NCBI GenBank assembly: GCA_028023455.1
Contig: JAQFVV010012395.1
Span: forward strand, 9,980,154 to 10,044,153
Origin: Epiperipatus broadwayi
Lineage: Eukaryota > Onychophora > Udeonychophora > Euonychophora > Peripatidae
Direction of reading: 5' to 3'
DNA: 64,000 nucleotides
The notes beneath the pieces were generated by a model that did not search any database, was not told the DNA's origin, and worked only from the letters and a program-made list of their open reading frames with translations. Positions 11,389 to 22,219 of this stretch are shown piece after piece (the first letter of the stretch is position 1; every line of letters begins with the position of its first letter). A program made the translations under genes and the position numbers.

Positions 11389-11450
11389 GCCTTATAGTGC
11401 AGTAGTAGTATATCATTCTCATGATCTGGGTTTGAATTTGAGCTGGGTAA
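11389..11450 (+). repeat. Possible tRNA-derived SINE head
   Basis: TATAGTGCAGTAGTAGTATA resembles a degenerate tRNA D-arm/A box, and GGGTTTGAATTT about 50 nt later resembles a B box. A similar arrangement occurs on minus at 39190-39255. The fold is too degenerate for a real tRNA. Confidence 0.35.
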
Positions 11451-12227
11451 AACTTGGGGAAAATATTTCAGCCAGTTTATGATTTTTTTCTTTTATGATA
11501 TTTAGTCATAGCCAACCCAACTACTTATGCAATATTGGTTAGCAAATAGATTTCTGGATATTTTTAGCTATAATTATATAAGGATAGAAAACTCAAAATC
11601 TTTGCCACTTCATTAAAGATCCTGGTAAGAAATGACTTCTTTTTCATTCCTTATCTATGAAATACTGTTGGAAAAATATTTGCATGAAATGAGATATTTA
11701 ATGACTGTTTTACTCCCTCCCCCCCCCCTTTTTTTTTTTTTAAAAAAAAATCATTTATCATCCTAATCTCTTTCATTTCTCTTTCCAGAATTTCTTTCAA
11801 AAGGTTTTCTGTAGCTCCGTATTTCCAAATACATGTGCAATCTTTTTTTTTTTTTTTTTTACATATTATGGTCTTATTCTTTCATTCCGTCTTTTTCATT
11901 CTCCAAACTTATGACTTTATAAACTTTACTCAACTTTCCCTCCCAAATTAGCCAAGACTTTGTTTTTTTGTAAATTGACTCCTCATGAGTACATGAATGG
12001 GTTTTCTTCAGAATGACCATCTTTTATTTGATTTTCATGACATTTCAATGACAAATTTATTACCTTGTTAAGTTAATGACATTTCTTCAACCCATTCCTG
12101 ATCATGTTTTCAGTTTGATCATTTTATAAAAAGCTCCGTTCTAAACTAAATATTTGTTTTAACTCTTTTTAGATATCATGTCAGTAGATCACCATAATAA
12201 ATAACCAAATAGTTTTATTACTTGAGA
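11451..12227. other. Non-coding, homopolymer-rich
   Basis: Contains a C-run/T-run/A-run junction at 11715-11750 and a T-run near 11843-11860. Nothing coding. Confidence 0.55.
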
Positions 12228-12620
12228 TTTCATAAGTTTGAGCATCAGAAGTGACAAAACTGAGAACATGATCCATGGATGAGTTTCGGGATCTGCTACC
12301 TTACCACAGCATTAAAGCATGCAGACAAAATAATTAAAAGTACTGTTCCGAAGTCATAACAAGTTTGAGTACTGGACATGACAGAGCTTGATCCATGACC
12401 CATAAAACTTGGGTTTCAGAGTCTGATACTCTTCCACAGTGCTAATACTATATAGTGTAAAATAATCGAGTGCTTTATATCATTTGTGAACTCATAAGAA
12501 GTTTAAACACCAGAAGCAGCACCTGAAGCTAAAATAATTGAAAATTATTGCCCAGGAGTTTGTAAAAAGTTTAAGCATCAGAAGTGACAAAGCATGAACT
12601 TTGAACTCCAGATTTTGCCA
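12228..12620 (+). repeat. D3 degenerate repeat cluster
   Basis: Three or four diverged copies of a block reading roughly CATAAGTTTGAGCATCAGAA then GTGACA, GATCCATG and TCTGATACTCTTCCACAG-like sequence, beginning near 12230, 12350, 12490 and 12555. Related pieces occur near 56500-56590 (minus), 62120-62150 and 62670-62760. Origin unknown. Confidence 0.55.
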
Positions 12621-13439
12621 CTATACTTGCCACACCATGGCAATTATCACAATAATCTTAATTTACTCATTTTATGTTTGTCCCTTTGCACTGACACAAT
12701 AATATTACTTCCATGGGCAAATAATCTCATGATAAATGGGTTTTGCACTCTTATTATAGTCTTCATTTATTGCACTCTTATTATATTTCTTCTGGAAATT
12801 ATATAAGTAAGGGTCCCTTTAAGAAGCCTAAAAAGCTAAATAAATAAAAACTCTATTCATAAGATTGCCAGAAGTTGATAGTAATTTATTAACCCATATT
12901 AAGAATATTATCTTTATGCTGAATTATTATTTTTTAAATGTTATGACTATTTATAATCCATATTTGTATCTATGGAACAATGGTCAGGTTCAAGTGTACC
13001 AAATATTTGTAATTGTAATATAATTTTGTTATATATAAAAAGATTGATCATCCTTCTTTGAGAAGTCTGACTTTGAATGGTTAAAAAAATGATGAGCTAG
13101 AAGAAAGCATTAATTGCAATTGACTACTGCTGAACACATCTTGAGATTAATAATAGATACTTAATCTTTGATCTTGTGCTCTGATTTAGTCTTCTTCTCT
13201 GCTACTCCACAGTAACAGTTTTGAAGTGCATTAGACATGAAAACGAATAACTTTTTTTAAATAATGGTTTATTGCTTTTAAAGCCATATTTGTGATTAAA
13301 TATGCATTAGCATTATATTTTCATTATCATTTTTATATTTTGAATATAAAAATATGTATTTACCAATAATACGATCTGTCATATGTTTATTGGACCTACC
13401 TTCTTCCAAGAGCAGTCATCTTTACCATGATGTACTATA
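12621..13439. other. AT-rich non-coding stretch
   Basis: Nothing recognised apart from chance ORFs. Confidence 0.5.
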
Positions 13440-13810
13440 AATTAAAAAATTTAATATTCACCAGGTGCTGTAAAATCCCTATCTCCATGCGGACTGGTTT
13501 TTAAATTAGTAAAGACTAGAATTCAAAACTGGAACTAATGCATTTCATCATCCAGCAGCCATCTTTTATTCCTTTATACTATTCAAGTTAATAATTTAAA
13601 ATTTAAAAAAAACCTTAAGGTTTCAAACTCCAGCTAACTCATTTGCATATGTGCATCTGTATCAGCCTGGAATTCTAGTCTTCACTGATGAACGCATAAG
13701 CCAGAATCTAGTTGGTCTAGAGATAGACATTTTTAGTACTACATCACTTAGTGTCCATTAATGACTTAAGATTATAGTGAAAAGCTTTCCAGTAGAGTGA
13801 ATATGGCTGC
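13440..13810. repeat. Decayed D2 repeat
   Basis: CACTGATGAACGCATAAGCC, then AGAATCTAGTTGGTCTAGAG (13688-13730), is a mutated version of the D2 hammerhead-like block. AAAATCCCTATCTCCATGCG at 13470 matches the inverted D2 segment seen at 25650 and 42755. Confidence 0.5.
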
Positions 13811-13844
13811 TCTTGGAAGATATGTGTGTGCACATGAATGTCTG

Positions 13845-14045
13845 TGAGTTTATACTGAGTTGGATTGGATAGACTTGTGAAAAAGAATAACAACGGAAAT
13901 TTTTAAAATAGCACCCAAGAAATGATCTTAATAAAAGGTTGTTACAACCAAGAATAATGAATGAAAGAAGAAAGTGTGCTTGAATGATGTATAGAATAAA
14001 AGTTATAGATTGGAAATACTGGAATAAATTAGAGAGATCCTCATT
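13845..14045 (+). pseudogene. LINE polyprotein C-terminal relic
   Basis: In shifting frames the plus strand reads WIG...CEKE, then RKCA.MMYRIKVIDWKYWNK with LERSS. This recalls the common LINE C-terminal pattern of a GH-like motif followed by a (K/R)DxxKRD-(I/L)-x-W-x-x-L block. It could be the C-terminal counterpart of the linker fragment at 51542-52035. Heavily mutated, so assigned with caution. Confidence 0.4.
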
Positions 14046-14055
14046 CTAAAAGTAA

Positions 14056-14133
14056 TTATATATTGTGCCTGTCGTTTAAGACTGTCTTTCACAATTGTGC
14101 CAGACAGTCTTAAAGGACAGGCACAATATATAA
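14056..14133. repeat. Short hairpin, ~32-bp arms
   Basis: TTATATATTGTGCCTGTCGT and onward is mirrored by the segment ending at 14133. The arms differ at about one position and enclose a ~14-nt loop TTCACAATTGTGCC. Confidence 0.9.
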
Positions 14134-16254
14134 TAAAATACCCCAGTGCTTAATATATAAATAGTATTCGAGATTAAAACCCATAACACCATATAATATT
14201 TAAAATACTCTCTAATCAAACATAAGTCAACATTTACCAAGAATAAAGCGGCCATTTATTCCTGTACTCCATTTATATATATATATATTGTACCCTTCAA
14301 TTAAAAACAAAAACTAAGATTGACTTTCCGACTTACTGCAATATAACTAACTATACTATACTACAGTAAAGTTATATAATCAATGACTATTAAGATAATA
14401 TTAGGGCTAGCTCAAAATGCACTACTAACGTATAATATCTAATAAAATCAATATTTTCTAATAATTAAATATAATTAACTAATCAAGTTAAAATATAATA
14501 ATACTTATATTCACAAAAAATAATCAGGGTTCCATTTAAATACTTAACTTGTTTATCTTAGTAATAGTTTATGTTACAACTAGCTCATTATTATAATTAA
14601 AATATGGTTCCATTAAAATAACTAATATAATTATGAAAACTCTTCACATGAGTCATTCAGCAAGGTACAATGGCTTATACATTGATGATACACCCCTAAA
14701 GATACATTCCCAATGGCATAAGAATATTACCCCCTACTAAATTGATATAATAAAATTACCATGTAATACTCTCATGTCTATCCTAACTAACAATCTATCA
14801 AATTTATTATTTAAAAAAACAATCAATTAATTACTATTTCTTTATAAAAGACTTTAAAATCTAATATTAACTGATAATTCTTATTTATCATCATTTTATA
14901 CTAACTCTGTAACTATTTAAAAATAATCTCAGGTTTATTTCTAACATCAATAATAAAAAAAACAAATTGATTAAGACCCTGTAATTTAATATAATGAAGA
15001 ATTTTACATAATATTTAACTACTCTTACAAAGTAACAACAATAAGCTACTAGAACACTTTAACGACTTGTAACATTACACCTCTATTTAAATATGAATAT
15101 TCAGCAATAAAACATAAATAAAATCATAAGATTTAAAGAAAACATTGTGCAATCTTTTATTTATTTTATTCATTCTTGTATCATGGGGAAGATGCTCATT
15201 CCTTCTCATCATGATTCATTATTTCTCTAATGATATCATGCTGCAGATGTAAAATGCCTGTTAGCATGATTGTGTTATGCTAATAATCTCATTTTGGATT
15301 GGTCACATCGGAATATTAGTAAGCTAGCGTTGGTTTGAATGCGCAATCTATGTAGCATATTCACGCTTATTAAAATATTAAAATTGTATTAAATCAATTA
15401 AATGCTTCCATCTGTGCATATAATTTAAATTAAATATATTTGCTACTTAATTTAATTTTCAGAATCTTTTCTTTTAATGTATATGTGCGTTATAATAAAA
15501 TGTTTTGTTGAATTAATTTTAGCAGTAACTTATTTTATATATTTTATTAATAATATTTAAAATTCAGAATTAGAAATTTGAATATACAGTATGATATTTT
15601 GGGCTCAGCTTCTCCCCGAGCTAGTGACTGGTGCTTTTGGTTCGATAAAAGAGTAACCTCTCCCGTGCGTATCTGCCTACTATATAAATTTTCCAGGTTC
15701 AAATGGCCTGGTGTGCCCTGGTAGGGCAGATTAGGTTAGGGAGGTTCTGTTGACCATTATAATATTGAAGTGATATTTATACATGCTTCATGTCTGTAAT
15801 TAAAAAATTCAAAGAAAATTTTAAAAGTAAAGATTTCCAACAATTTTAATAAATAAAGATTATATACATAATTTATATGCACAGATAAATATATACATGA
15901 TATTATTAATTATAAAATTATTTTTAAAGTATGCAAAAATAAAATGTGCTTTTTATTAATATTTGTAAAGCTATTTTATAATTATAAAGTGAAAATGGCA
16001 TTATCTTAGCAAATGTAATTAAAATTCTTATAAACAAATCGATTAATTAAGGAGATAAGTATTTGATGTAATTTAGTCTAGTAATCCATTTAAAAGATAA
16101 AAATTTGTAAATATCATGATTAGACAAATAAGCCACTGACCAAAACAAGTTTAAGAGTATCTACCACCAGTAGATCAATGAATTGAAGTAACAGATGATG
16201 GGTGTTGGATTTCATCCCAGCTTGTTATAGGTATCCAGGGAGAAATTTAATTAA
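14134..16254. other. Long AT-rich desert with a GC-richer islet
   Basis: 14134-15590 is extremely AT-rich with no recognisable content. The islet at about 15600-15770 is clearly GC-richer (for example CTCAGCTTCTCCCCGAGC and GTGCCCTGGTAGGGCAG) but shows no long open frame, splice pair or RNA fold I recognise. Confidence 0.45.
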
Positions 16255-16440
16255 ACACTAAATATCACATGATCACCATCTCTTATGCTAGCACATAACT
16301 GTTACTAAGCAGGCAAAACTCTCCATACAGTAGTGCCACCCTAAATGGGGGATTTTATTCACAAGCCTTCTGGCATCCATTGATTACTCTGGTTAGCACA
16401 GGGTGGCACTACTGTATGAAGAGTTTTGCCTGTTTAATTT
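16255..16440. repeat. D2 family fold-back copy
   Basis: CAGGCAAAACTCTCCATACA with GTAGTGCCACC near 16310 is answered by the inverse block GGTGGCACTACTGTATGAAG with AGTTTTGCCTG near 16404. The D2 segment TTCACAAGCCTTCTGGCATC lies between. The outer GATCACCATCTCTTATGC is the D2 terminal motif. Confidence 0.8.
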
Positions 16441-17670
16441 GAGAACTTTAATTGATCAAATAAATTGCTAATAATATATATGTGTGTGGGTAGAAGATTT
16501 ATATGATTATTATTGCTTATACTTGCCATATTTTGCACTCCTGCTCTCCAGTTTTGCTGTCTTGAATCATTTCCATCTTCTAATTTCATTGCCATTATAT
16601 ATCTTGTATGGTACATGTGTCACATGGTCAAACTTCATGAGAGCAGACCAGATGCCATGTGCCCTGGTTCCTAATTCATAGATTAGTACCGGTCTAGGTT
16701 CCGCAGAAGCCGGAGACTCCTGCAACCCTAAATCTTAGATTTAGCACATCTTTGCTCTCTCCAAAGGAATGTGCTCATGTTTAGAAGTAGATGCATCTCT
16801 GCAGTCAGAGACATCCAGTGAACCATATCATTTGATTGCCAAGCTGATCTCAAATCTCATTTGTGTTTAATATGACCAGAAATAGTGACCTTATCAAGAG
16901 TAGAATCTCATTATCTTAAATAAATTTACTTGTTTTAACCTTCACATATGCATAAACATCCATGGATGATCATGAGATCAAGCCTGGTCACAATAGTCCC
17001 TACTCTCATGTGTTTTAATTAGTGAATACCTAAAAACCATAATGACTGATAGTTAATTATTAGGATTAATCATTGACTAAAAATAGGTGCACACACTGAG
17101 AGGTAAACCACCATTACTTCCACCTGTAATAATATGTAATGGCCAGTGAAATCATTATTAAATTTTCTTGTAAGCTACCTATTCATTATATTCAATCCTA
17201 TAACAAACTGTTATTTATTATGATTAATTTTGACTATGTTTTTATCTTGGAACTGTAGTATAGTCATATAGTTTCTTAGATACTTATTAAGTGTTAACCA
17301 TGACATCCATGGCTTTGAACCCATCCCATAGAAGGGCACACCCTAAAATAGTCTCCACACAATAGGTTTAGTATTAGAAATGTAATTCTACCTGTGTAAT
17401 CATGAACAAGGTGAACCAAACCTGAATTTTAAAAGAACCCTGAGAGAGAGAGTTTCTGTTTGTACCCTGAGCTAGGCCATGCTGTAGTAAGAAGGAAATC
17501 TGTGTGACATCAAGGATGTTAATTAGGTTGTTTAGGCTAGAAAACCTAGATAGTAGTTTAAACTAGGGGACATGGGGGTAACTCTGTGTTTTCTGGTTGA
17601 AAGTCCCTGCTTGGTCTTTCAGTTTTGTTGACTGATTATACAATTTTGACCATTACAATATATATATATA
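16441..17670. other. Non-coding stretch, nothing recognised
   Basis: Moderately less AT-rich than its neighbours around 16640-16850 and 17400-17640, with no convincing exon or RNA gene. Confidence 0.45.
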
Positions 17671-18604
17671 CACCTGGGTCTCTTTTTACTCGGACTTATT
17701 TAACACGATTTTGAAGTTACGCGATTCATGTTTCACCAGAAGTCGAACTCCGATATTGTGCTATTACTTTAAATAATAAATTTCGTGCACTCACGTTATA
17801 TTGAAAGTAATAGCACATTATTGAAATTCGACTTTCAACTTAGTAATTTCAATATTTTCAGTGCTTTATAATAGTAAGATTTTATACAATAATGAAATTA
17901 AAATCATGATTTCCACATTTTAATGTAAATTTGTTCAAACATTGTGCGTGTTAATTTTGCATTTTAAATCACATTCTGTTTCTGCCTTTTAAAAAACGAC
18001 ATTTAATCAATTATTAATCATTTAGTGTCTGCAAGTTTATTTTTAAAAGATGAGTAATAGCAGTGGGCACAATTAAAATTGAAAATTAAAGACAAAAATA
18101 AGAATTTAATTTTTAGTTGTTAGATTAATTACTAATTACATTGTCACCAGAAAACCATTAATTAACACAACATGAGAGTGATGTTGGCGCTAGTTGTATT
18201 TCATCTTGTGAAGAATCTGATTTTTTTATCAGTTTGCAAACGAACCTGTTTACCGGCAAATAGTGATAATAATTAAAACATGTATAAAAAATATAAATTA
18301 CTGTAAATTATGCATAAAAATATATTGTTTTGAATAAAATTAAATATTATAGTTAAAAAAAGTTTGTCTTGTATCAATTTTTTTCAAATTTGAAATTTTT
18401 TATTAGTCATATTTTATTTCCTTATATTTTTTTTGCACGAATTTTAAAGTAAATTTTACATTGGTGCTTTGCTTTTATGTGAGTTTTGAAAAATCACAGT
18501 CCGTATCTCCCCTTTTTTGAGGCAAGTTACGTCTCTTTTTGCATGATTTCGTTTGTGCGTGTTTTCTGAGGAACCTATCTATCGCATAAAACGAGACCCA
18601 GGTG
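17671..18604 (+). mobile_element. Tigger/pogo-type non-autonomous DNA transposon, copy 1
   Basis: Starts CACCTGGGTCTC and ends GAGACCCAGGTG, each flanked by TA, the duplication typical of Tc1/mariner/pogo elements. Opposite ends share about 22 bp of inverted repeat (CACCTGG-TCTCGTTTTA type, with a GCG nearby). The 934 bp align along their length, inverted, with 53618-54574. On plus around 18130-18250 a frame-shifted remnant of the same C-terminal coding piece (RLITNYIVTRKPL) is present. The catalytic DDE region is absent, so it depends on a transposase supplied elsewhere. Confidence 0.8.
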
Positions 18605-18735
18605 TATATATATATATATTGATAAAAAATCAAGTCAGATGTCATATGACCTAATTTTAATAAAGCTTGCATTTACAAATGTTATATATAGAGTTCGCAA
18701 AAACAAACTCTTAACAAGCTTTAAGAATACCCTCA

Positions 18736-18771
18736 ACCCCAGACTGCGGTTTCTGCATCTAGCATCATCAT
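18736..18771 (-). ncRNA. Hammerhead-like motif, D5 inverted copy (decayed 5' strand)
   Basis: On minus: ATGATGA (C3 changed), stem II TGC/GCA with loop TAGAT, GAA, ACCGCAGT as stem III, cleavage base C and 3' stem I TGGGGT. The 5' strand of stem I has been replaced at the inversion boundary. Confidence 0.5.
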
Positions 18772-19012
18772 ATGATATCTGACTTGATTTTTTATCAATT
18801 TAATTTTAATTTTTGCTATTAAGGCTTTGGCAATTTTATATTGCTAGAGCTGTTAATATATGGTTATCTGAACTTAGTTCAGTCCCATACAGCTATTTGA
18901 GTTAGATAGCTGGATTTTTGGACATTTGAATGTCTGAAGTTTCAGATTTTTTTCTCAATAGTTAGGCATTAAATAAAGTGCTAAGCTAGTTCTAGTATTT
19001 TTAATCCCTAAC

Positions 19013-19054
19013 ACCTCACTGACGATGCTAGATGCAGAAACTGCAGTGAGGTTG
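19013..19054 (+). ncRNA. Hammerhead-like motif, D5 unit 1
   Basis: Stem I 5' strand ACCTCA, core CTGACGA, stem II TGC/GCA (loop TAGAT), GAA, then ACTGCAG running directly into TGAGGT. TGAGGT pairs perfectly with ACCTCA over 6 bp. Compared with unit 2, about two bases including the cleavage-site base appear deleted between stems III and I, so this copy is probably inactive. Confidence 0.6.
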
Positions 19055-19386
19055 AGGGTATTTTTAAAGCTTGTTAAGAGTTTGTTTTTGTGAACTCTAT
19101 ATATAACGTTTGTAAATAAGAGCTTCATTAAAATTAGGTCATGTGACACCTGACTTGATTTTTTTATTAATTTAATTTTAGTTTTTGCTATTAAGGCTTT
19201 GGTGATTTTATATTGCTAAAGCTATTAATATATGGTATATCTGAACTTAGTTCAGTCCCATACAGCTATTTGAGTTAGATAGCAGGATTTTTGGACATTT
19301 GAATGTCTGAAAGTTTCAGATTTTCTTCTCAATAGTTAGGCATTAAATAAAGGGCTAGGCTAGTTTTAGTATCTTTAATCCCTAAC

Positions 19387-19428
19387 ACCTCACTGATGAT
19401 GCTAGATGCAGAAAGCACGGTCTGGGGT
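19387..19428 (+). ncRNA. Hammerhead ribozyme-like motif, D5 unit 2
   Basis: Stem I ACCTCA/TGGGGT (6 bp, one G-T wobble), core CTGATGA, stem II TGC/GCA with loop TAGAT, GAA, the stem III segment AGCACGGT (partly mismatched), and cleavage-site C. Invariant core bases are complete. The other D5 copies suggest an ancestral stem III of ACT/AGT with a 2-nt loop. Confidence 0.65.
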
Positions 19429-19639
19429 TGAGGGTATTCTTAAAGATTGTTAAGAATTTGTTTTTGCGAACTCTATATATAACGTTAATAATATATATAT
19501 TAAATGTAATAATGTTTAAAGCTAAATGGGTTTTCAGTAACCATTAGAAACTAGTCAATACTTAAACAATCCCAATGTTAAAATTTTTGATTGTTGTCAA
19601 TAATGGGCTTGTTTAAGGGTTGGGTGGTTTCTGATGATT

Positions 19640-19640
19640 T

Positions 19641-19682
<42 letters not shown>
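19640..19682. repeat. (TA)n(GA)n compound microsatellite
   Basis: About ten TA units run directly into about eleven GA units, abutting the left edge of the PLE fold-back. Confidence 0.95.
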
Positions 19683-19949
19683 AATTATTTATTTTTGGGA
19701 CTAAACCGTGAACTATTTTGCATTACATACTGATATTTTGACGAACTAGCATCCACCATTGTCAAGGTTAACTTTTGAAAAAAAAAAATCTTTAGATCTC
19801 AAACAGTAACATGACTGGGTGTGAGATGAGAAATGAGATTCAACTTGAAGTATTTCAGCATTCACAATATGAGGCTTATCAAAATTTTTATTTCCTTTAG
19901 TTTTTTCACCTATTAATTTTTAAGTTAATATTAGAAGACAGAGATAAAA

Positions 19950-20326
19950 TGAGAGATTTCCACATAGCTGGAATACATTGTACTTTGTCATCCCTATTTA
20001 AATCAGTAATATTTCAATTGACTCTCTCATGGTTGTTAAATCATACCTTTCCAAATTAGCAAGTATTTTTGCATTGTCAAAAAATGGGCAATAAAAACTG
20101 TTGTCTTAATTTTCTGGTTACAAGCATTTATATGTTCCTTAATTCTGACATTTATTCATCTATTAGACTGGCCTACATAGCTTCTTGATCACTGCAAACA
20201 TGGAATTTCATAAACCCTTTGGTGTTTCCAAAAATACTCTGTCTTTAGGTTTGTGTAAAAAATTACCACTTTTCTTGCCAGTAGAAAAAGTCGTTTTTAT
20301 ATTAGAACTAGATAGTCTTCTACTGA
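19950..20326 (-). pseudogene. PLE GIY-YIG endonuclease fragment, left arm
   Basis: Minus-strand counterpart of the fragment at 20483-20885, with the same order of motifs and extra stops and substitutions. It cannot encode an active endonuclease. Confidence 0.65.
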
Positions 20327-20482
20327 TCTTATCAGTAACTTCTTTAATATAAGATAAAACCACTCATTCTATTATAAGATGAATTGTCAATTCTATCCTT
20401 TTTTTCCCTATAGCATCAATGCTATAGAGAGCCTTACATATGATGTTTCTATTATATATGCTTTACATATATAATTATACAT

Positions 20483-20885
20483 TATAGTAGAAGACTATCT
20501 AGTTTTAATATAAAGACAACTTTTTCTACTGGCAAGAAAATTGGTGATTTTTTACACAAATCTAAAGACAGAATATTTTTGGAATACCAGAGGGTTTATG
20601 AAATTCCATGTTTGCAGGGTTCAAGAAGCTATGTAGGCCAGTCTAATAGATGAATAAATGTCAGAATTAAGGAACATATAAATTCTTTTAATCAAAAAAT
20701 TAAGACATCAGTTTTTACTTCCCATTTTTTAGAAATTGGTCACAAACCTGATTTTGACAATGCAAAAATACTTGGTAATTTGGAAAGGTATGATTTAAGA
20801 ACCATGAGAGACTCAATTGAAATATTAAAGAGACCTACTGGTTTAAATAGGGCTAATGAAGCACAACGTATTCCAGCTGTGTGAA
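20483..20885 (+). pseudogene. PLE GIY-YIG endonuclease fragment, right arm
   Basis: Translation in essentially one frame reads TTFSTGKKIGDFLHKSKDR, then VYEIPC...GSRSYVGQS (the GIY and YIG positions), R-MNVRIKEH (catalytic Arg), TSHFLEIGHKPDFDNAKIL, and RTMRDSIEILKRPTGLNR (the Glu/Asn region), ending NEAQRIPAV. One stop follows YVGQSNR. The domain nicks target DNA for PLE insertion. The sequence differs clearly from the PLE at 22220-23736, so at least two PLE lineages are present. Confidence 0.75.
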
Positions 20886-21419
20886 AACCTCTCATATTAA
20901 CTTAAAAACTAATAGGTGAAAAAGCTGAGGGAAATAAACATTTTGATAAGCCTCATATTGTGAATGCTGAACTACTTCAAGTTGAATCTTATTTCTCCCC
21001 CCCCACTCAGTCACGTTACTGTTTGAGATATAACAACCATGACAATGGCGGATGCTAGTTCATCAAAATATCAGTATTTAATGCAAAATAGCCCATGGTT
21101 TAGTCCCCAAAATAATTTATCTATATCATACAACCATGTAAACATTAAATATAATATATATGAGGCCACATGTAAATGAGTATATTCATTCCAACTCAAA
21201 GACAGAAACAAAGAAAAAAACAGCTTTAAGTGTGTCTTTTATAATCAATTACTATACAAACCAAATTCTGAACCACAAATACAACCATATATAAAATGTG
21301 CTTCATCAAATGGAAAAAGTAACTGAGATATAAGTAGTAAAAATGCACAATTCAAAAGAACTTTTAACAAAGAAGAGAATTATTAATATCTAAAAAAATA
21401 TATACTTTTATATTAATAA

Positions 21420-21790
21420 TGATGGCCCTATATAGTCTGGACACTGCTTGAATCTAAAAAAGACAAGATAGAAGCTTTTGATATGTGATATTGACATTGC
21501 ATAATAAAGATATCATGAATTAAAAGAATGGAAAATAAGCAAGTATTGAATACAATTCAAGAAGGTATAATTATTCTGGAGATCATTATTCAAGGAAGAA
21601 ACAGAATATTTAGTTACTTAATAGGAGATTCAGAATAGTGTGTAATGTTTATAAGTGATTAATAGAGAAAGGACCCACAGGGATGACCAGGAATGAAGTA
21701 TATCAGAGTTAGAGAAAAATGGTCTTATAGGTTTATAAAAGATCTCATAAATGGAGATAATACTAAAGGACCATGTTACTCCCCAACCTA
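21420..21790 (+). pseudogene. LINE polyprotein C-terminal relic (second LINE lineage)
   Basis: Frames shift repeatedly, but the order DKIEAFDM, KISW, LNTIQEGIIILEIIIQGRN and RKDPQG-PG matches the region after the reverse transcriptase in many invertebrate LINEs (typically KLEAFEMW, ISW, LLNTI...GHI, GKRxxGRPR). It is not the RTE at 4.5 kb nor LINE-A. No ends or tail were identified. Confidence 0.5.
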
Positions 21791-21905
21791 TAAATTGATA
21801 ACATATATATAAAGTTTAAAGAAAAATTAAGTAGTCATGCCTTTGTTATATTTTTCTTCTAAGTTAAGATTCTGTGGTGTTTAAATTTTAAAGTTTTTTT
21901 TTGTG

Positions 21906-21933
21906 GTGTGCGTGTGTGTGTGTGTGTGTGTGT
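21906..21933. repeat. (GT)n microsatellite
   Basis: About 13 GT units, slightly interrupted at the 5' end. Confidence 0.95.
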
Positions 21934-22219
21934 ACAACATAACAAATTCTTCGTAAAAAAAAGATTTGAATTTTTGAAGTTATGACTTTAGTGCCTTTTA
22001 AAGTAAAAGAAAAAATTATTTTCTGTAACTTAAATATTTTTTATTCTTTTTTTTACTAATTTGTTAAATATATGATAAAATTTATTATTATTTAATTATT
22101 TTTAAATTAGATTTTGATTTCTTTACTTTTCTTTTAAATAACTTATTTCCTGAATACTATGATTCGCTCTAATAAACAGAGGAGATTATTTAAATAAAAT
22201 TAATAATCAGATTGGCAAT

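Larger units (their letters stand above)
18617..19490 (+). repeat. D5 retrozyme-like cluster: two tandem units plus an inverted part
   Basis: Two direct units begin TGACTTGATTTTTT at 18780 and 19151 (period 371 bp). A third partial unit, 18620-18771, lies inverted on the left. Each unit contains a palindromic GAACTTAGTTC followed by CAGTCCC (a B-box-like sequence) and a hammerhead ribozyme-like block near its end. The cores of the two direct units lie 374 nt apart. Self-cleavage at both would release a ~374-nt RNA, the size expected of a small circular retrozyme RNA. There is no ORF. Retrozymes are known in metazoans; this family is not one I can name. Confidence 0.7.
19684..21125. mobile_element. 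Inverted pair of Penelope-like element 3' ends
   Basis: Two ~640-bp arms (about 19684-20326 and 20483-21125) are inverted copies with a ~155-bp spacer. Landmarks: GGGACTAAACCGTGAACTAT at 19698 mirrors the segment near 21080-21110, and TAGATAGTCTTCTACT near 20310 mirrors AGTAGAAGACTATCTA near 20490. Both arms encode the C-terminal GIY-YIG endonuclease of a PLE; neither keeps the reverse transcriptase. Inverted and tandem copies are a recognised habit of PLEs. Confidence 0.8.
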
